Shown here: positions 1 through 6,132 of the stretch, in pieces
Position numbering within the stretch: the first letter of the stretch is position 1
Layout: each line of letters begins with the position of its first letter
Assembly (NCBI GenBank): GCA_013214445.1
Contig: JABSPG010000062.1
Span: forward strand, 1 to 12,673
Direction: 5' to 3'
Length of the DNA stretch: 12,673 bases
From: Ekhidna sp.
GTDB lineage: Bacteria > Bacteroidota > Bacteroidia > Cytophagales > Cyclobacteriaceae
Made by a program: the position numbers and the translations under genes
Notes under the pieces: generated by a model
Told to the model about the DNA's origin: nothing
Seen by the model: only the letters and a program-made list of their open reading frames with translations
The model's database searches: none

Positions 1-690
1 CGGTGGTGCTCCACGCACCGCCCTGTGCTCGTGCTCTGATGCCCAGGATATGAAATCCGAAGGAGAGCGTGTCGGTAGTCAAAGCCTGATTGATGGATAT
101 GGTATCATTGGCAGTGAAGGAATCGATGATTGTTGCGCTACCCACTCCTGGGTCGTTATCGAAGAAGTATTCAATCTGGTCAACATTTGCTACACCTTGC
201 GTTTGATCTACAAATATGAGCCTGGTTTCGGTGGTGCTCCACGCACCGCCCTGTGCCCGTGCTCTGATGCCCAAAATATGAAATCCGAAGGAGAGCGTGT
301 CGGTAGTCAAAGCTTGATTGATAGATATGGTATCATTGGCAGTGAAAGAGTCGATGATTGTGGCATTACCCACTCCTGGGTCGCTATCGAAGAAGTATTC
401 AATTTGGTCGACATTTGACACCCCTTGCGTTTGATCTACAAATACGAGCCTGGTTTCGGTGGTACTCCACGCACCACCTTGTGCTCGTGCTCTCATGCCT
501 AGAATGTGAAATCCAAATGTCAGTGTGTCTGTACTCAACGATTCGTTTATAGAGATAGTGTTATTAGGAGAGAAAGAACTTATTTGCGCTGCGTTACCAA
601 TACCTGGATCGATATCAAAGTAATATTCAATCTGATCTACAAGTGTAACGGATCCAGAAGACGACTGACCGATAAACACTAACCTGGTTT
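1..690 (-). repeat. Tandem 228-bp coding repeats
   Basis: The same block recurs exactly 228 bp apart, beginning with CGGTGGTGCTCC at 1, again at 229, and CGGTGGTACTCC at 457. By eye, copies 1-228 and 229-456 differ at about 17 positions, while the next copy (457 to about 690) is clearly more diverged. The unit is a whole number of codons (76), so copy gain or loss would keep the minus-strand gene in frame. The array continues past the left edge, so the copy number is unknown. Confidence 0.9.
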
Positions 691-1054
691 CTGTCATACC
701 CCATTGCCCAGACATCCTTAAGCTTGGGTCAATTAGGTTGAAAGCCTCCAGAATTTGAGTGCCAGTATCTAAAACATTTATTTTAGGGTTGGACGCTACA
801 TTTCTTGCTCGTAAACCCAACACGTGGAACCCAGTTGGTAACCCCGAGGTAGAAATCTCCTCAACTATTGCTAAGCTACTATCAGGGGTGATGATCGAAA
901 TCTCAGTAGCGTTTCCAAAGCCTGGATCTACATCAAAATAGTATTCCATAGAAACAAGCTCAAGTGTATCAGCCTGTGCGAGAGATTTTAGAACAGGGTA
1001 AAAAAATAAAGCCAGAACTACTATGAGCCTGATAGGTCTTTTGGGGGCATTCAT
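1..1054 (-). CDS. Secreted tandem-repeat protein, C-terminus missing
   Basis: This reading frame has its start inside the window and its end off the left edge; 351 codons are visible without a stop. The ATG at 1054 gives a good signal peptide: basic MNAPKRPIR, a hydrophobic stretch, then SLAQADT with likely cleavage near residue 27. After it come four repeats, each opening with an EY(Y/F)FDxDPGxG(N/S) motif at about residues 38-48, 144-154, 220-230 and 296-306, followed by a strand-rich part and GFH(I/V)LG(I/M/L)RAR, then AWSTTETRL. Repeats 2 to 4 are spaced 76 residues apart; the first is longer and diverged. Proteins with this EYF-DxDPGxG / HxLxxRA pattern are widespread in Bacteroidota as exported, often cell-surface proteins; a C-terminal sorting domain may lie off-window but is not seen. 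Function unknown. It starts 11 bases after the beta-helix gene's stop, so the two are probably co-transcribed. An ATG at 1050 is out of frame and was not chosen. Confidence 0.85.
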   Translation of the reverse strand, partial: MNAPKRPIRLIVVLALFFYPVLKSLAQADTLELVSMEYYFDVDPGFGNATEISIITPDSSLAIVEEISTSGLPTGFHVLGLRARNVASNPKINVLDTGTQILEAFNLIDPSLRMSGQWGMTETRLVFIGQSSSGSVTLVDQIEYYFDIDPGIGNAAQISSFSPNNTISINESLSTDTLTFGFHILGMRARAQGGAWSTTETRLVFVDQTQGVSNVDQIEYFFDSDPGVGNATIIDSFTANDTISINQALTTDTLSFGFHILGIRARAQGGAWSTTETRLIFVDQTQGVANVDQIEYFFDNDPGVGSATIIDSFTANDTISINQALTTDTLSFGFHILGIRARAQGGAWSTT

Positions 1055-1065
1055 CACCGAAACGA

Positions 1066-2175
1066 TTAATTCCCCTGTGCTTCTATAGTGGCATTTGTGT
1101 TGGTTCCTTCTTGTATGATCTCCGGGAGTCTTAGCACCTTAATCACAGGCAGTGGAGAACCAGTTCTACTGTAGGGTATGGTGCCTCCGGTCACTCCAAT
1201 ATCTCCCCCATCATTGCCTGCACCAATTGCTGGTGATCCCCCTTGCAGGGAGGGATCAAAACCAAAATCCCAATTCTCGTTACCTAAGGGTACGTTTACA
1301 AATAGGGGATCTGTATCTACAAAAGTTGAATCTCCGGTGTTGCCGCTAATCCCTATCGGGAAACTATTGCTGGTTGAATTATTTCCAAAGGATACATTAT
1401 TACTAAAGGTGGAGTTGAAAACTGATCCAGTTATACCGTCGGTTATTGGTCGAGTTCCATAGAAGATATTATTTGAAATTGTGGAAGTAGAAACATTATT
1501 AAACGCAAAATCATTTCCACTATCATTTCCAATGAATAGATTATTCTTTATAATGGCGTCAGATACGTTGACAGCTCCATAACCTCCAGAGGAAGTAGTT
1601 GAGGAATTGGTGATGATATTGTTAGCAATAACGACCGAAGTACTAGATACATAAGTATTTCGAATGTCAACTATATAATCAGCTCCAACAAAATCTCGGC
1701 CTAAAATGCAATTCCTAATTATGATGTTACTCAATGAGGTAACTGAGCAACAGACATTTGCTTCAATGCTATTGATTCTGGAGTTCTCAATAAATACATT
1801 CCCGATCGAACCAGAACTACTGCTACCTAAAGTCAGTTGATCAATTCTGAGCCCTGAAATGCGGATGCCAAATGTTTCTAGCGCAATAGTGACTGTTCCA
1901 TTATTGCTTATTGCAGGTTGTTCCTTGTCTGGGTTGTAACCTATCCCAAATATGGTAAGACTATCCTTGTTGATCGTCCAGTTGCCATACGAGAACTGAC
2001 TTGGAGTTATGTGGATAATATCGCCTGGGCTTGCAGCAGCAATGGCTTCACCAACACTGGGAAATATATGATCACCTGAGGGGGAGTTCGGTCGATTATC
2101 TGCTATCCAAACTGCTTGTGAATAAGTAACAACGCTTAACAGAAAGATCGTGAAGTAGGAGACTAGGGATTTCAT
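1066..2175 (-). CDS. Secreted right-handed parallel beta-helix protein
   Basis: 369 residues. The N-terminus MKSLVSYFTIFLLSVVTYSQA is a typical Sec signal peptide with likely cleavage after residue 19-21. Residues about 36-55 (FPSVGEAIAAASPGDIIHI) match the opening of pectate-lyase-like beta-helix proteins, where the phrase 'tiqaAidaAspGDtI' is common. Residues about 100-290 carry many short strand turns with Asn ladders (NIIIRNCIL, VVIANNIITN, AIIKNNLFIGN, STISNNIFYG), the hallmark of a right-handed beta-helix. The part about 310-330 (DPSLQGGSPAIGAGNDGGDIG) is the usual cap of such proteins in Bacteroidota. No catalytic residues could be assigned, so a polysaccharide-lyase activity should not be assumed; adhesion or surface structure is equally possible. 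It is followed at 11 bases by the repeat protein gene, suggesting one operon whose two products act together outside the cell. Confidence 0.85.
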   Translation of the reverse strand: MKSLVSYFTIFLLSVVTYSQAVWIADNRPNSPSGDHIFPSVGEAIAAASPGDIIHITPSQFSYGNWTINKDSLTIFGIGYNPDKEQPAISNNGTVTIALETFGIRISGLRIDQLTLGSSSSGSIGNVFIENSRINSIEANVCCSVTSLSNIIIRNCILGRDFVGADYIVDIRNTYVSSTSVVIANNIITNSSTTSSGGYGAVNVSDAIIKNNLFIGNDSGNDFAFNNVSTSTISNNIFYGTRPITDGITGSVFNSTFSNNVSFGNNSTSNSFPIGISGNTGDSTFVDTDPLFVNVPLGNENWDFGFDPSLQGGSPAIGAGNDGGDIGVTGGTIPYSRTGSPLPVIKVLRLPEIIQEGTNTNATIEAQGN

Positions 2176-2213
2176 ATTAGATGGATTTTATTAGAACATC
2201 TAAACAATTTATT

Positions 2214-2231
2214 GAATATTCAGGAATATTC
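2214..2231. promoter_or_regulatory. Twin GAATATTC palindromes upstream of beta-helix gene
   Basis: Two copies of the self-complementary octamer GAATATTC (2214-2221 and 2224-2231) are separated by AG, so the whole 18 bp is an inverted repeat. It lies 38 bases upstream of the beta-helix gene's ATG (2175), where an operator or hairpin in the 5' leader could sit. A shorter imperfect palindrome TTAGA-ACA-TCTAA is at 2191-2203. The rest of the 119-base gap shows nothing I can name. The role is inferred from position only. Confidence 0.35.
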
Positions 2232-2294
2232 CCAGCTACTTCCTTCTAGGATTCTATATCAAATCCCTGTTAGCATCTTAACGCTCTTATCAAT

Positions 2295-2909
2295 CTAAAA
2301 CTTGAGTCCTAGGTCTATTGAGAAGATTGTATTTCGTATTTGCAGGTCCTCAAAACCTGCCGTTGCTTCACTGACAGTGTTAATTAGCCCTCTTTGATAG
2401 GAAAAGCCGCCAAAAAGAGTCGTATTAATTCCTGCCCTGTATTCAATACCAGCTCCTATGATGACAGGGATGTCGATGGCGTGAAATTTTTGGATATTGA
2501 CAAATGATGGATCTTTTGGCTCATCAAAAACTTTAAATTCCAAGCCAGAACCCACTTGAATGTAAGGTTTTAGATCCGGAGCTATTTCGTTGGTGAAAAG
2601 CTTTAGTGAAATTGGAATTTGCAGATACTGCAATGTGTACTCTTCGGCAACAGTACGGTCAGCGTTTATATAGGCCACTCTCTTGGGTAGATAGATTAGT
2701 CCGCTACTTAGAAAATATGTTTCGGATAGCTGCTTGTCCAAAACGAGTCCTATGGAAAACTTCACTTTAGAGCCATTTTCATCAATATTTAGTGAGTCAT
2801 TTGTAGCTCTATTGGCTGTAATTACAGGAGCTAGTTTTAGACCCAGTTTGACTTGAGCCAAAGAGCCAAAAGCGGAAAGCAAAAAGAGGGCTAAAAATAA
2901 TTTCTTCAT
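2295..2909 (-). CDS. Outer-membrane beta-barrel protein (porin family, PorT-like/OMP_b-brl)
   Basis: 204 residues. MKKLFLALFLLSAFGSLAQ is a signal peptide with probable cleavage before or after Gln19. The mature part starts VKLGLKLAP and alternates amphipathic strands with acidic or polar loops (FSIGLVLDKQ, YFLSSGLIYLPKR, LQYLQIPISLKLF, KPYIQVGSGLEFKV, IPVIIGAGIEYRAG, TLFGGFSYQRGLIN), ending in SIDLGLKF with a C-terminal Phe. This pattern and the LQIPISLK and GAGIEY segments are typical of the 8-stranded PF13568-like barrels abundant in Bacteroidota. The ligand or role is not predictable. It is the first gene on the minus strand behind a divergent intergenic region shared with gldB; a 119-base gap separates it from the beta-helix gene, so co-transcription with that is uncertain. 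Confidence 0.85.
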   Translation of the reverse strand: MKKLFLALFLLSAFGSLAQVKLGLKLAPVITANRATNDSLNIDENGSKVKFSIGLVLDKQLSETYFLSSGLIYLPKRVAYINADRTVAEEYTLQYLQIPISLKLFTNEIAPDLKPYIQVGSGLEFKVFDEPKDPSFVNIQKFHAIDIPVIIGAGIEYRAGINTTLFGGFSYQRGLINTVSEATAGFEDLQIRNTIFSIDLGLKF

Positions 2910-2966
2910 TCGTTAGTTTAATAGTTGAAATCTGCCAGTCGGATAAAATGGAATTTTAATACAAAA

Positions 2967-2981
2967 CAGCTTTTAAAGCTG
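2967..2981. promoter_or_regulatory. 15-bp palindrome in the divergent gldB promoter region
   Basis: CAGCTTT-T-AAAGCTG is a perfect inverted repeat with a one-base centre. It lies between the outgoing minus-strand barrel gene and gldB and ends three bases before the TAAATTTG element. The position suits an operator, but it could be chance in AT-rich DNA. Confidence 0.3.
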
Positions 2982-2983
2982 CC

Positions 2984-2991
2984 TAAATTTG
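2984..2991 (+). promoter_or_regulatory. Bacteroidota-type -7 element for gldB
   Basis: TAAATTTG matches the known Bacteroidota -7 consensus TAnnTTTG exactly and sits 18 bases before the chosen gldB ATG (3010). No clear TTG -33 partner was found at 17-23 bases upstream. If used, transcription would start around 2996-3000. That also argues against the upstream TTG at 2989, which falls inside the element, as the gldB start. Confidence 0.45.
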
Positions 2992-3009
2992 CTTTCAAAA
3001 ATAGATAGT

Positions 3010-3984
3010 ATGCGTGCAGTCCTCCTAATGATTTGTGTGGTTTTATTGGTTTCATGCTCCAGCAAGCCTTGTCGAGTTTCAGTTGAACCTGAGATGGTGA
3101 ATCTAGAAGTTCAACGATTGGAAAAGGAGTTGTTTGCCAGCAAATCCGAGAAAGATGTTGAACGTTTTCTTGGGGAGTATCCTGATTTTTCTCAGTTCTT
3201 TTTGCATTCCGATCAGTATCCTTCTGACTCGATACTAGCAGGTCGGATGTTTTCGCTCATTCAAAATCCATCTATTGACACCCTATATCAAGAAGCCATC
3301 ACAGCCTTTGATGATTTCGATGATGTAGTTGTAACGTTGAATGAAGGATTGGGTAGACTCAAAGCTTACTATCCTATTACACCAAGCCCTGTAATACAAA
3401 CGGCAGTTACTGGTTTATATAATGACCTGTTCATTACCAATGAGCACATCATGATAGGCATGGACTTTTTTATAGGGCCTGAGGCTTCCTACAAACCACA
3501 ACAAATTCCTGACTACATTTTGAAGAGATATACTACGGATCACCTCGCTGCTAGCATTTTGCAGTTCATTTCGAGTCAGTTTATCGCTACCGGAAACAGT
3601 GACGCGCTTTTGACAGAAATGATCGATTATGGAAAATCGTACTATCTGCTAAGTCAGATCTTACCTTGCATTCCTGAAAATGTGCTGATAGGCTACAGTG
3701 AAGAGGAGTGGGAAGATATCTACGAGAACGAAGAGATCATCTGGGCCAACTTTGTTCAGAATGAATGGCTCTATGAGACGGATCACACCATGAAGCAACG
3801 ATTCATTGGAGAAAGACCAAATGTTTACGAGATTGGAGAAAAATGTCCCGGCAGGATTGGAAGGTGGCTAGGCTGGGAAATTGTGAAATCCTATGCAAAA
3901 AGCACTGGCAAGTCAGTTCCTGAGATCATGAAAGAGAAGGATGCAAATATGATTTTCATAAAATCCGGTTACAAACCAGGATAA
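3010..3984 (+). CDS. gldB: Gliding motility lipoprotein GldB
   Basis: 324 residues from the ATG at 3010. This start gives MRAVLLMICVVLLVSC, a short lipoprotein signal whose lipobox LVSC places the acylated Cys at residue 16; the in-frame TTG at 2989 would add a polar extension and was rejected. The body matches GldB: HIMIGMDFFIG (146-156), the IPDYILKRYT region (about 166-175), YSEEEWEDIYENEEIIWANF (229-248) and PGRIGRWLGWEIVKSY (280-295) are family hallmarks, and the length is normal. GldB is an envelope lipoprotein needed for gliding in Flavobacterium johnsoniae; its biochemical role is unclear. Many non-gliding Bacteroidota also carry it, so motility is not proven. In many relatives gldC follows; here a TetR gene begins 24 bases downstream instead. 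Confidence 0.93.
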   Translation: MRAVLLMICVVLLVSCSSKPCRVSVEPEMVNLEVQRLEKELFASKSEKDVERFLGEYPDFSQFFLHSDQYPSDSILAGRMFSLIQNPSIDTLYQEAITAFDDFDDVVVTLNEGLGRLKAYYPITPSPVIQTAVTGLYNDLFITNEHIMIGMDFFIGPEASYKPQQIPDYILKRYTTDHLAASILQFISSQFIATGNSDALLTEMIDYGKSYYLLSQILPCIPENVLIGYSEEEWEDIYENEEIIWANFVQNEWLYETDHTMKQRFIGERPNVYEIGEKCPGRIGRWLGWEIVKSYAKSTGKSVPEIMKEKDANMIFIKSGYKPG

Positions 3985-4008
3985 GAGCACCTGCAATCGA
4001 TACATAGA

Positions 4009-4659
4009 GTGAAAAAGACCAAGGAGAAAATATTAAATGCGGCAGTTCATCTATTTAATAAAGATGGATTGGTAAACGTCCGGTTACAGCATATAGCCGA
4101 CGAAGCATTTATCAGCATTGGGAACATGGCTTATCACTACAAGAACAAAGAAGCAATCGTACACGCCATTTTAGATGAATTGTCTCGAGAGCTGCGTGAG
4201 CTTATGTCAGAAATGAATATTGTCCCACTGTTCGAGTTTATGGATCATTATTTCCATCAATTGTATTTGCTGCAAAGACATTATTCATTTTTCTACACGG
4301 ATATGTTGGAGGTTTTTCGTGGGTATCCTGAAATCGAGGAGAAACATCAAGAGCTAATTCAGTGGCAGCAGATGCAATACAGGCAAATGCTTATATTCAA
4401 CGAAAATCGAGGTGTTTTGGAATTGGATAAATGGCCCGAACAGCAGGAGCGCACCATTGATCAGATATGGATGAGCACACACATGTACTTTTCCCTAAGG
4501 TCTATTCACAAAAAGGAACGCTCAGTAAATGACTATTGTAAACAGATCTGGTTTGTGTTTGTACCTCTGATGACCGAGCTGGGCTTGTTAGAATTCAAAC
4601 AATTGCGAGGAATGGTAGTTAACACTACAAATTCCCGTGAAAATGGAAATAGAGCATAA
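4009..4659 (+). CDS. TetR/AcrR-family transcriptional regulator
   Basis: 216 residues with a GTG start. Residues about 5-55 form the TetR helix-turn-helix domain (KEKILNAAVHLFNKDGL, then VRLQHIADEAFISIGNMAYHYKNKEAIVHAIL): the recognition region GNMAYHYKNKEAI is the usual TetR 'G.(L/M)YYHF..KE.L' phrase. The C-terminal part (about 80-200) is helical, with HYSFFYTDMLEVFRGYPEIEEKH resembling the ligand and dimer domain PF13972 found in many Bacteroidota TetR proteins. The effector is unknown. It lies between gldB and an unknown ORF on the same strand and is the nearest regulator to the hydrogenase promoter, where a 21-bp inverted repeat is found at 5029-5049. Control of hup genes by this protein is inference; self-control or control of something unrelated is equally open. 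Confidence 0.88.
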   Translation: MKKTKEKILNAAVHLFNKDGLVNVRLQHIADEAFISIGNMAYHYKNKEAIVHAILDELSRELRELMSEMNIVPLFEFMDHYFHQLYLLQRHYSFFYTDMLEVFRGYPEIEEKHQELIQWQQMQYRQMLIFNENRGVLELDKWPEQQERTIDQIWMSTHMYFSLRSIHKKERSVNDYCKQIWFVFVPLMTELGLLEFKQLRGMVVNTTNSRENGNRA

Positions 4660-4990
4660 TGCGTTAAAAACCTTCTCTGAATTCTGGAATCATTCGACAG
4701 AACAGGAAATCCTTGGAAAAGGGAAGGACTATTCATTTCTACGGGATTCTGATTGGGTGCAAGACTCTGCTGTCATAGACAGAATAGGTTACGATAAAGG
4801 CAAATGGCTGATCAGCTTGGTTTTTGCCAATCCGAATGCTTCATCAAACTTTATTATTCGCTTCATTCGTTCATCCATTTCCTTTAAAAAAGCGCAAGTT
4901 GAAGCCCAATTCTTGAGGCGTAGCGCAGCAAAAGATCCACGAGGCACGACTACCATGTCGTTGGAAATGTTCAATTGCTCCGAAAACTAG
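4643..4990 (+). CDS. Unrecognised small protein overlapping the TetR gene
   Basis: 115 residues from the ATG at 4643; a GTG at 4637 would add MK. Either start overlaps the end of the TetR gene (stop 4657-4659) in a different frame by 17-23 bases, suggesting translational coupling. I do not recognise the family. The N-terminal half is acidic and polar (FSEFWNHSTEQEILGKGKDYSFL), followed by strand-like segments (WLISLVFANP, NFIIRFIRSSISF), a basic stretch (KKAQVEAQFLRRSAAKDPRG) and the end TTTMSLEMFNCSEN. No signal peptide or clear membrane helix is present, so it is probably cytoplasmic. It is the last gene before the 181-base hup promoter region. Codon choice and the overlap make it a likely real gene, but this rests only on position and composition. 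Confidence 0.6.
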   Translation: MEIEHNALKTFSEFWNHSTEQEILGKGKDYSFLRDSDWVQDSAVIDRIGYDKGKWLISLVFANPNASSNFIIRFIRSSISFKKAQVEAQFLRRSAAKDPRGTTTMSLEMFNCSEN

Positions 4991-5028
4991 CTTTTGTTTA
5001 CGCAATCTTTCTATTCGGTTAAACAGAT

Positions 5029-5049
5029 TATTTAGAACCATTCTAAATA
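5029..5049. promoter_or_regulatory. 21-bp perfect inverted repeat in the hupS upstream region
   Basis: Arms TATTTAGAA (5029-5037) and TTCTAAATA (5041-5049) flank CCA. Nine perfect base pairs with an odd 3-base centre is a form typical of operators for homodimeric regulators such as TetR proteins, and the site lies 123-143 bases before the hupS ATG. A related sequence AATTTTCTAAA follows at 5078-5088 and recurs exactly at 10541-10551 ahead of hypB. No convincing TAnnTTTG or sigma-54 element was found in the 4991-5171 gap. Assignment as an operator is inference. Confidence 0.5.
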
Positions 5050-5171
5050 TTGCCATTTTCGCAAAATAGTTAGTAAAAATTTTCTAAAACTGATTTTTAT
5101 CAGCTGTTCGTCCGGGTTTTTCTGCATAATTTCCAAAGGCATTATTGCTACTAACTCTAAAAACTATTACT

Positions 5172-6131
5172 ATGGCGAATGTTTTATGGCTGCAAGGTGG
5201 CGCTTGTAGCGGCAATACGATGAGCTTCTTGAATGCCGAAGAACCCACGGTGGTTGAGCTCGTCACCGACTTTGGAATCAACATTTTATGGCACCCCTCC
5301 ATAGGTCTTGAAATAGGCCAGCAAGTGGAAGATTTAATGATGGACATCATCAATGGAAAGATCCAATTGGACATTTTCGTTTTTGAGGGATCTATCGTTC
5401 AGGGACCAGAGAACACTGGGACCATGAATTTCTTCTGTGACCGTCCAATGATGGACTGGGTAAAAGCAATGTCAGAGGCAGCTCAATTTGTTGTTGGGAT
5501 TGGTGATTGCGCTACGTTTGGAGGAATCCCTGCGGTAGAGCCAAATCCAAGTCAGTCTACCGGTCTTCAATTTCACAAAAAAACTAAGGGAGGTTTCTTA
5601 GGAGCAGACTTTGTTTCCAAAGGAGGACTTCCAGTTATCAATATCCCTGGCTGCCCAGCGCATCCTGATTGGGTATCTCAAATACTCGTTGCGATCAGTA
5701 CTGGTAGAATTGGAGATGTGCTGATTGATGAGTATCACAGACCAAAAACCTTCTTCACTGATTTTGTCCAGTCTGGATGTACCAATGTCAACAACTTCGC
5801 TCAGAAGGTAGACGGGGGCTTTGGTAAAAGAGGAGGATGTCTGTTTTACGAAGTAGGATGTAGAGGACCAATGACTAGATCTTCTTGTAATAGAGTGCTA
5901 TGGAATCGCGTGAATAGCAAGACACGTGCAAACCACCCTTGTCTGGGATGTACTGAACCTGGTTTCCCTCACCATGATTTGAAGAAAGGTAGTGTTCTGA
6001 AGACCATGAAGCACTTGGGTATCTTCCCTAAAGATGTACCAACAGGACAATCAAAGGCGCTCTATTATGTGAGAGCTGGATGGGAAAAAGTACTACCGAC
6101 AAACAAAGTATTAACCGAAACCTCAAAATAG
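5172..6131 (+). CDS. hupS: [NiFe]-hydrogenase small subunit, group 2a type
   Basis: 319 residues from the ATG at 5172; an in-frame TTG at 5145 would add nine residues before the conserved (M)xNVLWLQGGACSGNT start and was rejected. This electron-transfer subunit carries three Fe-S clusters. Visible ligands: proximal C12, C113 (GDCATFGG), C161 (PGCPAHPDW); distal C203, C223, C230; medial C239, C257, C260 (CLGC). The usual CxGC pair at the proximal cluster is GGAC here, so one Cys is Gly9, and the usual His of the distal cluster is replaced in the VQSGC segment (Gln200). The same changes occur in cyanobacterial HupS and in mycobacterial Huc, whose structure has three [3Fe-4S] clusters. There is no Tat signal and no C-terminal membrane anchor, so the enzyme should be cytoplasmic or peripherally bound inside. 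The stop is one base before hupL. Group 2a assignment is by remembered sequence resemblance. Confidence 0.96.
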   Translation: MANVLWLQGGACSGNTMSFLNAEEPTVVELVTDFGINILWHPSIGLEIGQQVEDLMMDIINGKIQLDIFVFEGSIVQGPENTGTMNFFCDRPMMDWVKAMSEAAQFVVGIGDCATFGGIPAVEPNPSQSTGLQFHKKTKGGFLGADFVSKGGLPVINIPGCPAHPDWVSQILVAISTGRIGDVLIDEYHRPKTFFTDFVQSGCTNVNNFAQKVDGGFGKRGGCLFYEVGCRGPMTRSSCNRVLWNRVNSKTRANHPCLGCTEPGFPHHDLKKGSVLKTMKHLGIFPKDVPTGQSKALYYVRAGWEKVLPTNKVLTETSK

Positions 6132-6132
6132 A

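Noticed and set aside
50..552. Plus-strand ORFs with internal repeats at 50-418 and 358-552
   Set aside because: They are antisense shadows of the minus-strand tandem-repeat gene, whose frame has a signal peptide, conserved motifs and no stop over 351 codons.
1..690. Periodic repeats as a CRISPR array or mobile element
   Set aside because: The units are 228 bp, contiguous, coding and a multiple of three, with no spacers, terminal inverted repeats or transposase.
2989..3009. TTG at 2989 as gldB start
   Set aside because: It falls in the TAAATTTG promoter element and would put a polar stretch ahead of the lipoprotein signal; the ATG at 3010 gives a standard one.
5145..5171. TTG at 5145 as hupS start
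   Set aside because: Group 2a small subunits begin at the M-x-NVLWLQGG segment, and the extra nine residues do not form a Tat signal.
4991..5171. Sigma-54 or exact TAnnTTTG promoter for hupS
   Set aside because: No TGGC-N8-TGC-like pair and no exact -7 consensus were found by reading the gap, so no promoter was called.
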